From: Streptomyces sp. YIM 121038
GTDB taxonomy: Bacteria > Actinomycetota > Actinomycetes > Streptomycetales > Streptomycetaceae
Direction of reading: 5' to 3'
Length of the DNA stretch: 64,000 nt
NCBI RefSeq assembly: GCF_006088715.1
Contig: NZ_CP030771.1
Span: 9,794,001-9,858,000 of the forward strand
Shown here: piece by piece, positions 28,201 through 58,732 of the stretch
How positions within the stretch are numbered: the first letter of the stretch is position 1
How the letters are laid out: every line of letters starts with the position of its first letter
Program-made: the position numbers and the translations under genes
The notes under the pieces: model-generated
Database searches by the model: none
Seen by the model: only the letters and a program-made list of their open reading frames with translations
What the model was told of the DNA's origin: nothing

Positions 28201-31200
28201 CGACGGCGAACTGCACTTCGTGGGGCGCGCGGACGACCAGATCAAGCTGCGCGGGTTCCGCGTCGAGCCCGCCGAGATCGAGGCCCGCCTCACCGCGCAC
28301 GCGGGTGTCGCCGAGGTCGTCGTGTCCGTGTGCGAGCACGCCGGGCGCAAGCGCCTGGCCGCCCACGTCGTGCCCGCCCCCGCGGCGGCCGCGCCGACCG
28401 TGCGCGAACTGCGCGCCCACGTGGCCGCCGAACTGCCCGACTACATGGTCCCCGCCGCCTTCGTGACGGTGCCGGAGCTGCCGCTGACCGCCAACGGCAA
28501 GGTGGACCGGAGCAGACTGCCCGCACCGGACTGGTCGGCGGCGGGCGACACCGCCTACCGGCCGCCCCGCACCGAGGCCGAGCGCGTCCTCAGCGGCATC
28601 TGGGCGGACCTCCTGGGCGTGGACCGCGTCGGCGCCGACGACAACTTCTTCACCCTCGGCGGCGACTCGATCCTCAGCATCCAGGTCGTCTCACGGGCCC
28701 GCGCCGCCGGGCTCGGGCTCACCCCGCGCGACCTGTTCCGCCACCCCACCGTGGCCGCCCTCGCCGCGGCCAGCGGCTCGGCCGGGGCCGTCGCCGGAAC
28801 CGGCCCCGTGGCCGGCGAGGTGCCGCTCACGCCCATCCAGCACTGGTTCCTCGACCCTGGGCCGCGCCGCCCCGAGGTCTTCGACCAGTGCCTGCTCGTC
28901 GAGACGGCCGGGGACGTCGACGCGGACGCCCTGCGCCGCGCCCTCGCGGCCCTGTGGTCCCACCACGACGCCCTGCGCGCCCGGTTCGTCCAGGGCGACG
29001 ACGGGGCCTGGCGGCAGCACTGCCCCGGCCCGGACGAGGCGGCACCGGACCTTCTGGAGATCGTGGACCTGAGCGGCCCGGACGCCGAAGCGGCCGAAGC
29101 CGCCGAGGCCCGCGCCACCGCCGAGGCGCACGCCGCGTTCCGCCTCGCCACCGGCCCGCTGCTGAACGCCCTTCTGTTCACCGGCACGCGACCGCGCCTG
29201 CTCCTGACCGTCCACCACCTGGTCGTCGACGGGGTGTCCTGGCGCATCCTCCTGGAGGACCTGGACACCGCCTATCAGCAGGCGCGTACGGGCGAGCCCG
29301 TACGGCTTCCGGAGCGCACCACGTCGGTCCAGGAGTGGGCCCGCCGCCTGCGTGCCCGCACCGCGTCCGGCGGCTTCGCCGACCAGCGCGCCCACTGGGA
29401 GGACGTGGCACGGCACTGCGCCGCGCCCCTGCCCCTGGACACCGGCGCGGCACCGGACGGCACCACCATGGCCGACGTGCGCGCGGTCACCGTACGCCTG
29501 GACCGGGAGCGCACCGACGACCTGCTGCGCAAGGTGCCCGGCGCCTACCGCACCCGCATCGACGACGTGCTCCTGACCGCGCTCGGCCGTACCGTCGCCG
29601 ACTGGATCGAACGTTCTACCGTCGCTGTCGCTCTGGAGGGCCACGGCCGCGAGGACCAGCTCTTCGACGACGTCGACCTGTCCCGCACGGTCGGCTGGTT
29701 CACCAGCCTGTACCCCGTCGCCCTGCACGTGCCGGACACGGACTGGGGGACCGCCCTGAAGTCCGTCAAGGAGCAGCTGCGCGCGGTGCCGGAGCGGGGC
29801 ATCGGCCATGGCGCGCTCACGCACCTCGCCGGGGACGACCGGCTCACCGCCGCGCCGACGCCCGGCATCAGCTTCAACTACCTGGGCCGGTTCGACTGGT
29901 CGGCCGACGGCGGCGGCGCCCTGGTGCGCGGCGTGCCCGGCGGCCTCGGCGGCGCCGACGCGCCCGACGCGGCGCGCCCGCACCTCCTCGACGTGATCGC
30001 CCGCGTGGAGGGCGGGGAGCTGGAGATCACCTGGCACTACAGCCACACCCTGCACCACGAGGAGACCGTCGCGGGCCTCGCCGACGGCATGCTGCGGGCG
30101 CTCACCGAGCTCGTAGCCCACTGCTGCCGCGAGGACGCCGGGGGCCGCACGCCCTCGGACTTCCCGCTGGCCCGCGTGGACCAGGAGGCCCTGGACCGCG
30201 TCGTGGGCGACGGCCGCGCGGTCGAGGACCTGTACCCGCTGACGCCGATGCAGGCGGGCATGCTGTTCCACAGCCTCATGGATCCCGACGCGCGGACGTA
30301 CGTCAACCAGGTCCAGCTGGTGCTGCGCGGCGTCACCGACCCGGGCGCCCTGGCCGAGGCGTGGCAGCGGACCGCCGACGCCAACGCCGTGCTGCGCACC
30401 GGCCTGGTGTGGCAGGAGACCTCCGAGCCGCTCCAGGCCGTGCGGCACCGGGCCACCGTGCCCGTCACCCACCACGACTGGACCGGATGGCCCGCCGACC
30501 GGTGCGCGCGGGAGATGGACCGGCTGCTCGACGCGGACCGGGACGCCGGGATCGACCTGGGCACCGCGCCCCTGATGCGCCTCACCCTGATCCGTCTGGC
30601 GCCGGACCGCGTACGGATGGTGTGGACGTTCCACCACGTCCTGCTCGACGGGTGGAGCGCGGCCCAGGTCTTCGACGAGGTGTGCGAGCGGTACGCGGCG
30701 CTGACCGCCGGACGCCGCCCGGAGATCGCCGACCGCGCGCCCTTCCGCGACTACCTGGAGTGGCTGTCGCGGCAGGACGCCGCCCGGTCGGAGCGGTACT
30801 GGCGCGAGACCCTCGCCGGGTTCTCCGCCCCGACCGAACTCCCCAGGGACCGGCGGCCCACCGAGGCCCACCGCGCGTCGTCCTCCGGAACCGTCGGCGT
30901 GGAGCTCGACGCCGGGACGTCGGCGCGGCTGCGGGAGACGGCACAGCGGGCCGGACTGACCGTCAACACCATGGTGCAGGGCGCCTGGGCGCTGCTCCTG
31001 TCGCGGTACGGCGGCGGGGACGACGTCGTGTTCGGCACCACCGTCTCCGGGCGCCCCGCCGAACTGCCCGGAGTGACCTCGATGGTCGGGGTGTTCATCA
31101 ACACCCTGCCCACCCGCGTCCGGATCGACGGCGGTCGCGGCCTCCTGGAGTGGCTGCGCGAGCTCCAGGCCGCCCAGTCGGAGTCCCGCAGGCACGACTT

Positions 31201-34200
31201 CGTCTCCCTCGCCCAGCTCCAGACGTGGAGCGAGGTGCCCGGCGGCACGAACCTCTTCGACAGCATCGTGGTCTTCGAGAACTACCCGTTCGACGAGGGC
31301 GCCCTGGCCCGGCACGGCCTGGCCATCGAGCAGGAACGCGACGTGGAGCCGACCAACTACCCGCTCAACGTGGTGGTCGCCCCCGGGGACGTCCTGTCGG
31401 TCATCCTGGACTACGACCCCGGTCACTTCGAGGAGCCGACCGCGCGTTCCCTCGCGGCGCGGCTGCTGCACACGCTGCGCCTCCTGGCCGACGCCTCGGA
31501 CGACATCCGCCTGGACGCGGTGGACATCCTGGCGCCGGAGGAGCGCGAACGGCTCCTGCGGGGGCCCGCGCGCCCCGCACTGGCCCCGGTCGCGCCGGAG
31601 GTGCTGCCCGTCCTGGTCGAGGCCGCCGTGGACCGTACGCCCGAGGCGACGGCCCTCGTCGGACCGGGCCTCACCCTGTCCTTCGCCGAGGCCGAGGTGC
31701 GCGCGAACCGGGTGGCGCACGGGTTGATCGCCCGCGGTGTGGGCCCGGGCGATCTGGTGGCCCTGGTGCTGCCCCGCTCCGTGGACATGGTCCTCGCGCA
31801 GCTCGGCGTGGCCAAGGCCGGTGCGGCCTTCGTGCCGGTGGATCCGGGGTATCCGGCGGAGCGGGTGGCGTTGATGCTGCGGGACGCGGCGCCCGCGGTG
31901 ACACTCGACGCGGAGCAGGTCGCCGAACTGCTCGCGGCACAGGGCGTACCGGAGCACCGGCCGACGGAGGCGGACCGGGTCCGTCCGCTGCGTCTGGAGG
32001 ATCCGGCGTATGTGATCTATACGTCGGGTTCCACGGGGACGCCCAAGGGTGTCGTGGTGACGCATCGCGGTCTTGCGGGTTTCTCGGCTGCTGAGGCGGC
32101 GCACTATGAAGTGGCGCCGGGGGACCGGGTGCTGGCGTTCGCCACGCCGAGCTTCGACGCTTCGGTGCTGGAGTTGTGCATGTCCCTGCCGCTCGGCGCG
32201 AGCCTGGTCGTGCCCGCACCCGGGCCACTGCTCGGCGCGGAACTCGCGGAGGTGCTCCGGACGGAGCGCATCACGCACACGCTGCTGCCTCCGCCCGCGC
32301 TGTCCACCCTGCCACCGGAGACCCCGGGCACCCTGCCGGACCTGAAGACCCTCACGGTCGGCGCCGACGCCTGTGGTCCGGAACTGGTGGCCGCCTGGGC
32401 GCCGCACCACCGTCTGGTCAACTCCTACGGGCCCACCGAGGCGACGGTGGTGGCCACTTGGTCGGCGCCGTTGACCGTGGAGGGGACCGCGCCGCCCATC
32501 GGGCGGCGGCTGCCGGAGACGGGTGTGTATGTTCTGGACTCCCGGCTGCGGCCGGTTCCGGACGGGGTGGCGGGGGAGTTGTGGCTGAGTGGTCCGGCTC
32601 TGGCTCGTGGTTATCTGAACCGTCCGGGTCTTACGGCGTCGCGGTTCACGGCCGATCCGTTCGGTCCGCCCGGCTCGCGGATGTACCGCACCGGTGACCT
32701 GGTGCGCCGCGACGCCCACGGCGAGCTGCACTACCTGGGCCGCACCGACCACCAGGTGAAGGTGCGCGGCTTCCGCGTCGAGCTGGGTGAGCTGGAGGCC
32801 GCCCTCGCCGGGCACCCGGACGTGGCCGCGGCCGCCGCCCGCGTGTCGGAGCGCGACGGCCACCGCCGCCTCGTGGCGTACGCCGTACCGAGGGGGAGCG
32901 AAGCCCCCGACCCCGCGGCCCTGCGCGACTTCCTCGCCCGCACCCTCCCCGACCACCTGGTCCCCGCGGCCGTCGTACCGCTGGAGCGACTGCCGCTCGG
33001 CGCCAGCGGCAAGCTCGACCGGAACGCACTGCCCGAACCCGTCTGGTCGGCTCCGGCCGACGGCGGCGGCGTCCCGCCCCGCACCGACACGGAGAAGGCG
33101 CTCGCCGCGATCTGGTCCGAGGTCCTCGGCGTGCCCGACGTGGGCGCGCAGGACAACTACTTCACGCTCGGCGGGGACTCCATCCTCGGCATCCAGATCG
33201 TCGCCGCGGCCCGCCGCGCCGGATTCGCGCTGACGCCCAGGCACCTGTTCCGCCACCAGACGATCGCCGAGCTGGCCGCCGCCGCTGAGGACCTGCCCGC
33301 CGCGGGAACGACGGCCGAACAGGGCGCCGTCGTCGGCGAGGCACCGCTCACGCCCGTCCAGCACCTGCTGTTCGACACCCTCACCGGCGACCCGGCACGC
33401 CTCACCCAGGCCGTCGCCCACCACCTCGCCAGCGACACCGACGAGGCCGCGCTGCGCGCCGCCCTCGCCGCCGTCCACGACCACCACGACGCGCTGCGCC
33501 TGCGCTACCCGGCACACGCCGACGGGGCCCGCCGCCAGTACGGCACCGCGCCGGGCGCACCGGTCCACCTGGAGGTGCACGACCTGCCGGGGGAGGTGCC
33601 CGCCGCCCTCGTCGACGAGCTGTGCGCGGGCTTCGACCTGGACACCGGGCCGCTCCTGAAGGCCGCGCTGTGCCGCTCCGGCGACGAGCGGCGGCCCGTC
33701 CTGGTGCTCGCCGCGCACCACCTGGTCGTGGACGCGGTGTCCTGGCACTTGATCCTGGAGGACCTCGACACCGCCTACCGGGCCCTGCGCGCGGGGAACC
33801 CGCCGGACCTCGGCCCGAAGACGACCTCCTTCCAGGCGTGGGCCCGCCGCCTCGCCGCGCACACCGAGGCCGGAGCCTTCGACGGCGAGCTCGACCACTG
33901 GCGGAACGTGCCCGACGGCCACGCCCTGCCGACCGATCTCGCCGGGGCCAACACCGCCGCGAGCGAGGAGTCGGTGACGGTGGGCCTCGACGCCGAGGAG
34001 ACCCGCCGCCTCCTCCAGGACGTACCGGGCGTCTACCGCACCCGCGTCAACGACGTGCTGCTGTACGCCCTCGGCCGGGTCCTGGCGCGCTGGACGGGCC
34101 GGGACCGGGTGGCCGTGACCCTGGAGGGCCACGGCCGCGAGGAGCTCTTCGACGACGTCGACCTCTCCCGCACCGTCGGCTGGTTCACCAGCGTGTTCCC

Positions 34201-37200
34201 CGTCGCGCTCGACGTACCGCGCGACGCGGACACCGCCACCGCGCTGAAGTCCGTCAAGGAGGGCCTGCGCGCGGTGCCCCACGGCGGCATCGGCTACGGC
34301 GCCCTGCGCCATCTGCACCCGACCGCGGGCGCGGGACTGCCCGCGCTGCCGCAGATCTCCTTCAACTACCTGGGCCAGCAGGACCGGAACACCACCGGAG
34401 ACCTGCTGCACGCGCCCCACGGCGACCTGACGGGCGGCATGGACACGGCCGCGGACCGCCCGCACCTGCTCGACGTCATCGGGCGCGTGACGGACAAGCG
34501 CCTGGAGTTCACCTGGTCGTACTCGCGCGACGTGCACCGCGGTGACACCGTCGCCCGGCTCGCGGCCGAGCTCACCGACGAACTGCGGGCCCTCGTGCGG
34601 CACTGCGCCGAACCCGGCGCCGGGGGCCGCACCCCGTCGGACTTCCCGCTGGCCCCGCTGGACCAGGCCGCCGTCGACCGCCTGGTCGGCACCGGACGCG
34701 ACGTCGTGGACCTCTACCCGCTCACCCCCACCCAGGCGGGCATGCTCGTCCACGGCATGGACGAGCCCGCCGAGGGGCTGTACGTCGAGCAGATCACGTT
34801 CGTCATGGACGGCGTGCCCGACGCCCGCGTGCTCGCCGCCGCGTGGCAGCACGTCGTGGACCGCACCCCCGTGCTGCGCACCGCCGTCGTCCTCGGCGGG
34901 GCGCCCGTCCCGCTCCAGGCGGTGCGGCGCGCCGTCACCGTGCCCGTCACCGAGCACGACTGGAGCTCTCTCGCGCCCGAGGCGCGCGCGGCGGAGCTGG
35001 AACGGCTGCTCGCCGAGGACAAGGCCCGCGGCATCGACCTGGACCGCGTGCCGCTGCTGCGCGTCGCCCTGATCCGCCTCACCCCGGACGAGGTGCGCGT
35101 GGTGTGGACCTTCCACCACGCCCTGCTCGACGGGTGGAGCGTCTTCCACGTCCTCGGGGACGTCGTGGCCGCTCACGCCGCCCTCTCCCGGGGCGAGGAG
35201 CCGCGGCTGCCCGAGCGCAGGCCGTTCGCGGACTACGCCGCCTGGCTCGCGGCCCGCGACACCACACGGGCCGCGGAGCACTGGACGGGCGCGCTCGCCG
35301 ACCTGACCGCACCGACCCCGCTGCCCTACGACCGCAGGCCCGCCCCGGGCGCCCCGTCCCGCTCCGGCAGCTGGCTCGCGGAGTACCTGGAGGAGGCCGA
35401 GACGGACGGCCTCGCGGACTACGCCCGGCGCCACCGGCTGACCCTCAACACCGTGGTGCAGGGCGCCTGGGCGCTGCTGCTGTCCCGCTGGAGCGGCGAG
35501 CGGGACGTGTGCTTCGGCACGACCGTCTCCGGGCGGCCCGCGGACATGCCGGGCGCCGACACCATCGCCGGCCTGTTCATCACCACCCTGCCCGCCCGGG
35601 TCACCGTGGACGGCGCCGCCCCGTGCGCCGCGTGGCTGCGCGAGACGCAGGCCGCGCGGGCCGAGGACCGCCGCTTCGACCACGTACCGCTCACCGACCT
35701 CCAGGCCGCCAGCGGACTGCCCGCGGGAACCCCGCTGTTCGACAGCCTGCTGGTGTTCGAGAACTATCCGGTCGGCGACGACACCGCGGGCGCGCACGGC
35801 GTCCAGGTCCGCGACCTCGACGCCCACGAGTCCACCAACTACCCGCTGACCGTGGTGATCCTGCCGGGCAGCCGGATGGGTGTCGTCGTCGGCTACGACC
35901 CCCGCTACTTCGAGGAGGCCACGGCACGCTCCCTCGCGGACCAGCTTGTCCACACCCTGCGTGCCCTGGTCGCCGCGCCGGACGGGACGTCCCTGGACGC
36001 GGTGGACGCCCTGGCGCCGGAGGAGCGCGAACGGCTGCTGCGGGGGCCCGCGCGCCCCGCACTGGCCCCGGTCGTACCGGAGGTGCTGCCCGTCCTGGTC
36101 GAGGCCGCCGTGGACCGTACGCCCGAGGCGACGGCCCTCGTCGGACCGGGCCTCACCCTGTCCTTCGCCGAGGCCGAGGTGCGCGCGAACCGGGTGGCGC
36201 ACCAGCTGATCGCCCGCGGTGTGGGCCCGGGCGATCTGGTGGCCCTGGTGCTGCCCCGCTCCGTGGACATGGTCCTCGCGCAGCTCGGCGTGGCCAAGGC
36301 CGGTGCGGCCTTCGTGCCGGTGGATCCGGGGTATCCGGCGGAGCGGGTGGCGTTGATGCTGCGGGACGCGGCGCCCGCGGTGACACTCGACGCGGAGCAG
36401 GTCGCCGAACTGCTCGCGGCACAGGGCGTACCGGAGCACCGGCCGACGGAGGCGGACCGGGTCCGTCCGCTGCGTCTGGATGACCCGGCGTATGTGATCT
36501 ATACGTCGGGTTCCACGGGGACGCCCAAGGGTGTCGTGGTGACGCATCGCGGTCTTGCGGGTTTCTCGGCTGCTGAGGCGGCGCACTATGAAGTGGCGCC
36601 GGGGGACCGGGTGCTGGCGTTCGCCACGCCGAGCTTCGACGCTTCGGTGCTGGAGTTGTGCATGTCCCTGCCGCTCGGCGCGAGCCTGGTCGTGCCCGCA
36701 CCCGGGCCACTGCTCGGCGCCGAACTGGCCGAGGTCCTGCGCGCCGAACGCATCACGCACACCCTGCTGCCCCCGGCCGCGCTCGCCACCTTGCCGCCGG
36801 ACACACCCGGCACCCTGCCCGACCTGAAGACCCTCACGGTCGGCGCCGACGCGTGCGGCGCTGACCTGGTGGCCCGCTGGGCGCCGCACCACCGCCTGGT
36901 CAACTCCTACGGGCCCACCGAAGCGACCGTGGTGGCCACTTGGTCGGCGCCCCTGACAGCGGACGGCGTCGCGCCGCCCATCGGGCGGCGGCTGCCGGAC
37001 ACCGGGGTGTACGTCCTGGATTCCCGGCTGCGGCCGGTCCCGGACGGGGTGGCGGGGGAGTTGTGGCTGAGTGGTCTGGCCCTGGCCCGTGGCTATCTGA
37101 ACCGTCCCGGGCTCACCGCGTCGCGGTTCACGGCCGATCCGTTCGGTCCGCCCGGCTCGCGGATGTACCGCACCGGCGACCTGGTGCGCCGCGACGCCCA

Positions 37201-37840
37201 CGGCGAGCTGCACTACCTGGGCCGCACCGACCACCAGCTCAAGCTGCGCGGCCACCGCATCGAGGCGGGCGAGGTCGAGGCGGTGCTCGTCCGTCACCCG
37301 GCGGTGCTCGACGCCGTGGTCACGGTGCGCGAGGACGAGCCGGGGCTGCCGCGCCTGGTCGCCCACCTGCTCGCCGCGCCCGACGCCGAGCCGCCCGCCA
37401 CCGCGGAGCTGCGGACCCTCGCCGCCCGCACCCTGCCCGGCCCCCTGGTCCCCTCGGCATACGTCGTCCTCGACCGCTTCCCGCTCACCGAGAACGGCAA
37501 GACGGACCGGGCCGCGCTGCCCGCGCCGCCACCGGACCAGGAGGAGACGTCCGGGCACGTCGCCCCGCGCACCCCCACCGAGGAGGCCGTCGCCTTCCTG
37601 TGGGAGGAGGTCCTGCAGACGGTGGTGGGCGTGGAGGACGACTACTTCTCCCTGGGCGGCGACTCCCTGCGCGCCCTGCTCATCGCCTCCCGGGTGGGCG
37701 AAGCGTTCGGCGTGACCCTCACGCCCCGCGACGTCCTGGTCCACCGCACGGTCGCCGCCCTGGCGGACCTGGTGGAGGAACAGGTGCTGAGCGAACTCGA
37801 AGACGCCGCACGCGGCGACAGCGACCACGACGAACGGTGA
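19271..37840 (+). CDS. Nonribosomal peptide synthetase, modules 1-5
   Basis: 6189 residues with 17 domains in the order A-T, C-A-T-E, C-A-T-E, C-A-T-E, C-A-T. It starts directly with an adenylation domain, with no starter condensation or acyl-loading domain, so the chain has a free N-terminal amine. Phosphopantetheine serines are at residues 560, 1617, 3133, 4637 and 6132. All C domains keep HHxxxDG-type motifs and all three E domains keep HHxxxD. The start at 19271 has GAAGGA upstream. The C-terminus ([21 protein letters not shown]) is acidic and helical, a likely docking tail for the second synthetase, whose gene begins 13 bp after this stop. Adenylation codes are given under the modules. 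Confidence 0.96.
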   Translation: MTDLHDKPTPATNPPSADHAATGGGSGSSGAHPHPSLGELFAAWVARTPDAPAVTDGRRTWSYRELAQRADRLAADLVRRGAGPDRTVALVLPRSMELIAAEIAVTRASAAFLPVDPGYPAERRALMLADAAPVVVLDDPARVRAVLDDAAGPVPDRWPEPVGADHAAYVIYTSGSTGTPKGVTVTHRGIAAFSRGCAEQYAVRPGDRILQFSSPSFDAAVLELCSSVLSGATLVVPPHGPWLGDELAAVLDEHRITHALIPPAALATLPDPAHGAAGSHLSNLIVGAEACPPTLVDRWAPGRRMINSYGPTEATVVASWTGPLTAGSGTPSIGTPLSGTQVHVLDAALRPVAPGADGELYVGGDGVARGYHGRPGLTATRFVASPFGPPGARLYRTGDRARWNGEGELEFLGRADRQVKVRGFRIEPGEIEAVLLRHPGVREAVVVVREDDPGRRRLVGYVTPTDADRAPEPAALRAATATALPAHMVPAAVVVLDELPLTSHHKVDHRALPAPVRETADGWTRPRTPQEEALAAIWAEVLAVDAVGADDDFFDLGGDSVLAARTLSRITEELGVRLAVRDVFTARTVAALAPLLGDPSATAPPEPIPPAPRDGPLPLSSAQQRLWFLDDLTQGGTEYNTGVALRLRGDLDGAALRRALDRLAARHDALRTTFATVAGQGVQRVSATAELPLRTADVAHVPAARRAEVAERLLTVELGRAFDLATGPLTRALLIRLTDGEHLLLLAQHHIVTDGWSVGLLTRELAALYHAEATGAPDGLPAPTVQYPDFAVWERRQRSSGTDSDDLAYWKRHLTGMQQLDLPTDRPRPPVRTTVGDAHRHPIPADLVERLRQLAAGRGTTLFTLFAAAAAVLFSRYSGQRDVAFGTVTNGRGRRDLEDVTGFFANTVVLREEVDDTTTVGAFVERMRATVLDAFAHDGVPFDRVVEELAPPRDPSRTPLVQALVVQQTAPAHPPRAGALRVEEHPLPRPASRFDLVLEFAPRPDGGRELTVEFNTDLFDVDTVARMSRHLHRLLEDMADGPHRTLAELPLLLEGERRTLLETWNPPARTGDDDTARTLPALFEAQVARTPEHTAVDCGTTRLDYTEVNRRANRIARQLVARGAGPETLVALCLPRTADLVPALWGVLKSGAGYLPVDPGYPAERIRFMLADAQPGLVVAGRETAGALPADCEPLILEDCLTDGADLPGDTDLTAADLARPLVPDHPAYVIYTSGSTGRPKGVVVAHRSVAALAEWVAERFGPERLAHVIASTSLNFDVSVFELICPLLAGGSIEVVADLAALAEAPDLRSAGLVSGVPSVIARLLTEGHTAIASDTFVLAGEALPAQTVRDLRRAMPFCEVANIYGPTEATVYATAWFADDTEPDQAPPIGRPVARTRAYVLDHLLRPQPPGVTGELYLGGGGLARGYLRRPGLTATRFLADPFGAPGDRMYRTGDLVRWTQAGELEYLGRTDQQVKVRGFRIELGEVEEALLRCEGVAQAAAAARESEGHRRLVGYVVPAPGKRVDPDAVRRELGRALPDYLVPAVVVGLSALPLNPNGKLDRDRLPDPGPLARTARHVPPRTPTERLLAGIWADVLHVERVGADDNFFALGGDSILSIQVVARARQAGLTVTSRDVYRHQTVADLARCADAAEGRKATAPVQVAATGPAPLTPIQHWLFDSAGDRSGHFSQTLSAQLRGAVDAAALEDALNDLVAHHDALRSHFVTEGAAGPGGTGPATARWRIGERTPRLRLARHTGPDADAPHLGPFDLSEGPLLRAVLHERGAGLRPVLHLAVHHLVVDGVSWRVLLEDLDLAYRARREGRDATAALPAKSSPLRHWAQRLATHAADGGFADETAYWTRALAGAEAALPTDGAGPNTYASARSVTVRLTPEHTTALLRTLPDTYRTRVNDVLLSALGRVLCAWTGHERVLVDVEGHGREELFADVDTSRTVGWFTTRHPVALAVPPDADWDAVLKQVKEQLRAVPRHGLGHDALRHLTGPGTAPPAPAAQVSFNYLGRFGLPDAPDGLYGEPFRPLELDADPLSARPHPLEVVGQLDGDALEFTWFYSDALHHEATVADLAAGFADALAGIARHAARPGTGGRTPSDFPLARLDQTAVDRLVGDDPGAVEDVHALTPTQAGMLFHGLSQDDQSVYFQQVSFVLDGVPDPAALAAAWQHVTDRTPVLRSRAVWQDVPEPLLVVRRHATVPVTHLDWRRLTDDERGGAPRDLLDRDRERGVDLACAPLQRLALVRLSDTSVRVVWSFHHLILDGWSLFQVLSDVFARHARPSGSEDGGDPLPVRRPFSDYVAWLRDRDDDRAERHWRDRLAGLTEATALPYDREPRETHHAESTEAVRVTVPQATTRALEDLAKAAGLTLNTLVQGAWALLLSRLAGRDEVVFGTTVSGRPPELPGADSITGLFITTLPTRVRVARDGTLADWLGALQYDQSEDRRFDHVPLTRMKALTELPERAALFDSIVVFENYPVDDDLAAAHGLRLSDLDGIETTNYPLSLVAYPGTELGLRLGYDPALLDAATVARMGEYLTVLFEGMAAGPERPPALLPLLTPARRRQVVDEWNDTATAVPEETVARLWTAQARRTPDAVALEAGADRLTYRDLDVRATALAARLAARGVTAEVPVGVLMDRSVGLVVVQLALALGGGVYVPLDGRAPSERLRRMLAEVGADLVLTDAEWERTARDVLPDGTVLRPDREPEGEAPDAPDAPAVHPDSVQYVMFTSGSTGTPKGVAVRHRDVAALASDRAFAGHDRVLVHSPHAFDASTYELWVPLLRGGTAVLAPPGDVEAAVVRNAITERGVRFLWLTAGLFRLLAQEDPTCLRGAREVWTGGEAVPGAVVRRVLDACPDLTVVDGYGPTETTTFATRRPFRAGDPLPPVLPIGRPLDNTRVYVLDAALQPQPPGVPGELYVAGAGLARGYTGRSGATAARYVADPFGPPGSRMYRTGDVVRFGGDGELHFVGRADDQIKLRGFRVEPAEIEARLTAHAGVAEVVVSVCEHAGRKRLAAHVVPAPAAAAPTVRELRAHVAAELPDYMVPAAFVTVPELPLTANGKVDRSRLPAPDWSAAGDTAYRPPRTEAERVLSGIWADLLGVDRVGADDNFFTLGGDSILSIQVVSRARAAGLGLTPRDLFRHPTVAALAAASGSAGAVAGTGPVAGEVPLTPIQHWFLDPGPRRPEVFDQCLLVETAGDVDADALRRALAALWSHHDALRARFVQGDDGAWRQHCPGPDEAAPDLLEIVDLSGPDAEAAEAAEARATAEAHAAFRLATGPLLNALLFTGTRPRLLLTVHHLVVDGVSWRILLEDLDTAYQQARTGEPVRLPERTTSVQEWARRLRARTASGGFADQRAHWEDVARHCAAPLPLDTGAAPDGTTMADVRAVTVRLDRERTDDLLRKVPGAYRTRIDDVLLTALGRTVADWIERSTVAVALEGHGREDQLFDDVDLSRTVGWFTSLYPVALHVPDTDWGTALKSVKEQLRAVPERGIGHGALTHLAGDDRLTAAPTPGISFNYLGRFDWSADGGGALVRGVPGGLGGADAPDAARPHLLDVIARVEGGELEITWHYSHTLHHEETVAGLADGMLRALTELVAHCCREDAGGRTPSDFPLARVDQEALDRVVGDGRAVEDLYPLTPMQAGMLFHSLMDPDARTYVNQVQLVLRGVTDPGALAEAWQRTADANAVLRTGLVWQETSEPLQAVRHRATVPVTHHDWTGWPADRCAREMDRLLDADRDAGIDLGTAPLMRLTLIRLAPDRVRMVWTFHHVLLDGWSAAQVFDEVCERYAALTAGRRPEIADRAPFRDYLEWLSRQDAARSERYWRETLAGFSAPTELPRDRRPTEAHRASSSGTVGVELDAGTSARLRETAQRAGLTVNTMVQGAWALLLSRYGGGDDVVFGTTVSGRPAELPGVTSMVGVFINTLPTRVRIDGGRGLLEWLRELQAAQSESRRHDFVSLAQLQTWSEVPGGTNLFDSIVVFENYPFDEGALARHGLAIEQERDVEPTNYPLNVVVAPGDVLSVILDYDPGHFEEPTARSLAARLLHTLRLLADASDDIRLDAVDILAPEERERLLRGPARPALAPVAPEVLPVLVEAAVDRTPEATALVGPGLTLSFAEAEVRANRVAHGLIARGVGPGDLVALVLPRSVDMVLAQLGVAKAGAAFVPVDPGYPAERVALMLRDAAPAVTLDAEQVAELLAAQGVPEHRPTEADRVRPLRLEDPAYVIYTSGSTGTPKGVVVTHRGLAGFSAAEAAHYEVAPGDRVLAFATPSFDASVLELCMSLPLGASLVVPAPGPLLGAELAEVLRTERITHTLLPPPALSTLPPETPGTLPDLKTLTVGADACGPELVAAWAPHHRLVNSYGPTEATVVATWSAPLTVEGTAPPIGRRLPETGVYVLDSRLRPVPDGVAGELWLSGPALARGYLNRPGLTASRFTADPFGPPGSRMYRTGDLVRRDAHGELHYLGRTDHQVKVRGFRVELGELEAALAGHPDVAAAAARVSERDGHRRLVAYAVPRGSEAPDPAALRDFLARTLPDHLVPAAVVPLERLPLGASGKLDRNALPEPVWSAPADGGGVPPRTDTEKALAAIWSEVLGVPDVGAQDNYFTLGGDSILGIQIVAAARRAGFALTPRHLFRHQTIAELAAAAEDLPAAGTTAEQGAVVGEAPLTPVQHLLFDTLTGDPARLTQAVAHHLASDTDEAALRAALAAVHDHHDALRLRYPAHADGARRQYGTAPGAPVHLEVHDLPGEVPAALVDELCAGFDLDTGPLLKAALCRSGDERRPVLVLAAHHLVVDAVSWHLILEDLDTAYRALRAGNPPDLGPKTTSFQAWARRLAAHTEAGAFDGELDHWRNVPDGHALPTDLAGANTAASEESVTVGLDAEETRRLLQDVPGVYRTRVNDVLLYALGRVLARWTGRDRVAVTLEGHGREELFDDVDLSRTVGWFTSVFPVALDVPRDADTATALKSVKEGLRAVPHGGIGYGALRHLHPTAGAGLPALPQISFNYLGQQDRNTTGDLLHAPHGDLTGGMDTAADRPHLLDVIGRVTDKRLEFTWSYSRDVHRGDTVARLAAELTDELRALVRHCAEPGAGGRTPSDFPLAPLDQAAVDRLVGTGRDVVDLYPLTPTQAGMLVHGMDEPAEGLYVEQITFVMDGVPDARVLAAAWQHVVDRTPVLRTAVVLGGAPVPLQAVRRAVTVPVTEHDWSSLAPEARAAELERLLAEDKARGIDLDRVPLLRVALIRLTPDEVRVVWTFHHALLDGWSVFHVLGDVVAAHAALSRGEEPRLPERRPFADYAAWLAARDTTRAAEHWTGALADLTAPTPLPYDRRPAPGAPSRSGSWLAEYLEEAETDGLADYARRHRLTLNTVVQGAWALLLSRWSGERDVCFGTTVSGRPADMPGADTIAGLFITTLPARVTVDGAAPCAAWLRETQAARAEDRRFDHVPLTDLQAASGLPAGTPLFDSLLVFENYPVGDDTAGAHGVQVRDLDAHESTNYPLTVVILPGSRMGVVVGYDPRYFEEATARSLADQLVHTLRALVAAPDGTSLDAVDALAPEERERLLRGPARPALAPVVPEVLPVLVEAAVDRTPEATALVGPGLTLSFAEAEVRANRVAHQLIARGVGPGDLVALVLPRSVDMVLAQLGVAKAGAAFVPVDPGYPAERVALMLRDAAPAVTLDAEQVAELLAAQGVPEHRPTEADRVRPLRLDDPAYVIYTSGSTGTPKGVVVTHRGLAGFSAAEAAHYEVAPGDRVLAFATPSFDASVLELCMSLPLGASLVVPAPGPLLGAELAEVLRAERITHTLLPPAALATLPPDTPGTLPDLKTLTVGADACGADLVARWAPHHRLVNSYGPTEATVVATWSAPLTADGVAPPIGRRLPDTGVYVLDSRLRPVPDGVAGELWLSGLALARGYLNRPGLTASRFTADPFGPPGSRMYRTGDLVRRDAHGELHYLGRTDHQLKLRGHRIEAGEVEAVLVRHPAVLDAVVTVREDEPGLPRLVAHLLAAPDAEPPATAELRTLAARTLPGPLVPSAYVVLDRFPLTENGKTDRAALPAPPPDQEETSGHVAPRTPTEEAVAFLWEEVLQTVVGVEDDYFSLGGDSLRALLIASRVGEAFGVTLTPRDVLVHRTVAALADLVEEQVLSELEDAARGDSDHDER
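19370..21100 (+). other. NRPS module 1: A-T (loading, L residue)
   Basis: Loading module. The adenylation pocket reads D-A-L-L-I-G-S-V-V(-K), the same as module 10. It is near the tyrosine code DALVTGAVVK known to me, so an aromatic or large hydrophobic residue is possible but not assigned. The A10 motif is SHHK instead of NGK, with the lysine kept. The carrier serine codon is at 20948. No epimerase follows, so the residue stays L. Confidence 0.75.
21110..25595 (+). other. NRPS module 2: C-A-T-E (D residue)
   Basis: The C domain is of LCL type ([20 protein letters not shown]), matching an L donor. The adenylation pocket reads D-V-F-S-V-A-I-V-Y(-K); I cannot assign it with confidence. The carrier serine codon is at 24119 in [10 protein letters not shown], the pre-epimerase type. 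The E domain has [18 protein letters not shown] and FNYLGRF. Confidence 0.75.
25600..30145 (+). other. NRPS module 3: C-A-T-E (D-Val-like)
   Basis: The C domain is of DCL type ([12 protein letters not shown]), as expected after an epimerase. The pocket reads D-A-Y-W-W-G-G-T-F(-K), close to the classic valine code DAFWIGGTFK, so Val or a close analogue. The carrier serine codon is at 28667. The E domain has [10 protein letters not shown] and FNYLGRF. Confidence 0.78.
30150..34640 (+). other. NRPS module 4: C-A-T-E (D residue, same code as module 5)
   Basis: DCL-type C domain. The pocket reads D-A-L-L-T-G-S-V-V(-K), seven of nine positions matching the tyrosine code DALVTGAVV; an aromatic residue is a tentative guess. 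The carrier serine codon is at 33179. The E domain has [10 protein letters not shown] and FNYLGQQ. The adenylation core is nearly identical to that of module 5. Confidence 0.75.
31510..32755 (+). repeat. Adenylation-core repeat, copy 1 (module 4)
   Basis: Near-identical to 35992-37237 at a constant offset of 4482 bp (1494 codons). Two blocks of more than 230 bp (about 31730-31997 and 32005-32238) show no differences. Identity ends at the A8 motif (GRTDHQ). Codons in 31840-32200 are less G/C-ending than in the rest of the gene. Confidence 0.9.
34645..37840 (+). other. NRPS module 5: C-A-T (L residue)
   Basis: DCL-type C domain. The pocket is identical to module 4 (D-A-L-L-T-G-S-V-V). The carrier region is [12 protein letters not shown] with its serine codon at 37664, the non-epimerase type. 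The protein ends about 55 residues later in an acidic tail that probably docks to the second synthetase. Confidence 0.75.
35992..37237 (+). repeat. Adenylation-core repeat, copy 2 (module 5)
   Basis: Second copy of the tract at 31510-32755. It covers the end of the C-A linker and the adenylation core up to motif A8, whereas the C-terminal adenylation subdomain and carrier are unrelated to copy 1. The pattern suggests gene conversion or a core swap rather than whole-module duplication. Confidence 0.9.
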
Positions 37841-37853
37841 GGACTGCCAGACC

Positions 37854-57806
<19,953 letters not shown>

Positions 57807-57815
57807 CCCCACGCT

Positions 57816-57854
57816 CCGCCCCGGGGCACCCGCACCGCCGGTGCCCCGGGGCGG
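57816..57854. promoter_or_regulatory. 15-bp stem-loop between the second NRPS gene and mbtH
   Basis: CCGCCCCGGGGCACC (57816-57830) pairs perfectly with 57840-57854 around a 9-nt loop. It lies 10 nt after the NRPS stop and 31 nt before the mbtH start. No T-run follows. It could be a partial terminator, an RNA-processing or stabilising hairpin, or a leader element setting mbtH level. Confidence 0.75.
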
Positions 57855-57885
57855 CGACACCGCACCCACGAGAGGAGACCACACC

Positions 57886-58092
57886 ATGGACGAGAACACC
57901 CGCTACCAGGTGCTGCGCAACGACGAGGACCAGTACTCGCTGTGGCCCATAGACGTCGACGTCCCGGCGGGCTGGCACCGCACGGACAAGGAGGGCACCG
58001 AAGCCGAGTGCTCCGCCTACGTCGACCAGATCTGGACCGACATGCGTCCCCGCAGCCTGCGCGAGCGAATGGAACGAGAGGCATCCCGATGA
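57886..58092 (+). CDS. mbtH: MbtH-family NRPS accessory protein
   Basis: 68 residues. It carries the family signature: YQVLRNDEDQYSLWPIDVDVPAGWH, then DQIWTDMRPRSLRERM, including the conserved tryptophans. MbtH proteins bind adenylation domains and are often required for their folding or activity. I set the start at 57886, 9 nt after GGAG (57873-57876); the in-frame GTG at 57841 lies inside the stem-loop. It sits directly downstream of the two synthetases and overlaps the next gene by 4 bp (ATGA). Confidence 0.95.
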   Translation: MDENTRYQVLRNDEDQYSLWPIDVDVPAGWHRTDKEGTEAECSAYVDQIWTDMRPRSLRERMEREASR

Positions 58093-58619
58093 CGCTGCCG
58101 ACGCCCACCACGCCACCCCTGTGCACCGAGCGCTTGGACTTCACGCCCTACCGCCCCGAGGACGAGGACCACTTCGTCGCCCTCCTGCGCAACGAGGTGG
58201 TCTGCCGCTGGATGGGCCAGGACCAGGTTCCCGAGCCCGACCTGCGCAACCTGTTCAAGGCGATCTTCACCGATGTGTATCCCCAACGCCTCTTCGACGT
58301 ATGGGGCGTCTGGCACGACGGCACGTACATCGGCCATGCGGAGTGCAAGAAGACCGGCAATGTCGACGGCCACGAACTGATCACCGCGCTGCTTCCGGAG
58401 TACTGGGGGAAGGGATTCGGCACCGAGGCCGTGTACGGCCTGATGCGGCACGCCGCCGAGAACCTCGGCCTCAAGGAGGTGTACGGCATGGTCGGCGCGG
58501 AGAACGCCGCGAGCCTCGCGCTGTGCCGGCGCCTGAACGCCCAGCACGTCCGTGACGTCGTGGGCGACGACGGCACCGTGACCAAGATGATCCTGATCCC
58601 GCTCACCGACCTGATCTGA
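58089..58619 (+). CDS. GNAT-family N-acetyltransferase (RimJ/RimL-like)
   Basis: 176 residues. The GNAT fold is clear: CTERLDFTPYRPEDEDHFVALL, the acetyl-CoA pyrophosphate-binding motif region LLPEYWGKGFGTEAVYGLMRHA, then LGLKEVYGMVGAENAASLALCRRL. It should transfer an acyl group from CoA to an amine. The 4-bp overlap with mbtH places it in the peptide operon, so it could acylate a side-chain amine of the product or precursor, or give self-resistance by modifying it. A cyclic product has no free N-terminus, so a side chain is the likelier target if the peptide is the substrate. Confidence 0.87.
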   Translation: MTLPTPTTPPLCTERLDFTPYRPEDEDHFVALLRNEVVCRWMGQDQVPEPDLRNLFKAIFTDVYPQRLFDVWGVWHDGTYIGHAECKKTGNVDGHELITALLPEYWGKGFGTEAVYGLMRHAAENLGLKEVYGMVGAENAASLALCRRLNAQHVRDVVGDDGTVTKMILIPLTDLI

Positions 58620-58630
58620 TCCGCCGCGTC

Positions 58631-58655
58631 CGTCCCGGCCGCCGGATCCGGGACG
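58631..58655. terminator. Hairpin between convergent GNAT and flavohemoglobin genes
   Basis: CGTCCCGG (58631-58638) pairs with CCGGGACG (58648-58655) around a 9-nt loop, 12 nt after the GNAT stop. Genes converge here, so a bidirectional terminator closing the NRPS operon is likely. Confidence 0.55.
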
Positions 58656-58732
58656 TACGTCGTGACGTTGCGCACCGCCCACGCCGACCGGGCGGTGACA
58701 GCGCGGCGGCACGGCCAGGACGGACGCCGGTT

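Noticed and set aside
27040..28500. Module 3 and module 9 adenylation domains as hydroxyphenylglycine domains, because of the LTAGLF and VWTGGE/D stretches
   Set aside because: The pocket residues (W, W, G, G, T, F) match the valine code rather than the Hpg codes, and no Hpg biosynthesis genes are present.
33336..34640. Epimerase domains of modules 4, 6 and 10 as inactive, because the G of HHxxxDG is A or S
   Set aside because: The catalytic HHxxxD part is intact, the other epimerase motifs are present and the following C domains (after 4 and 6) are of the DCL type.
57841..58092. Longer mbtH starting at GTG 57841
   Set aside because: That start lies inside the stem-loop with no ribosome binding site, whereas ATG 57886 has GGAG at the right distance and gives the normal family length.
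57942..58619. Longer GNAT reading from 57942
   Set aside because: The extra 49 residues are an out-of-frame image of mbtH. ATG 58089 gives the ATGA overlap and a standard GNAT N-terminus.
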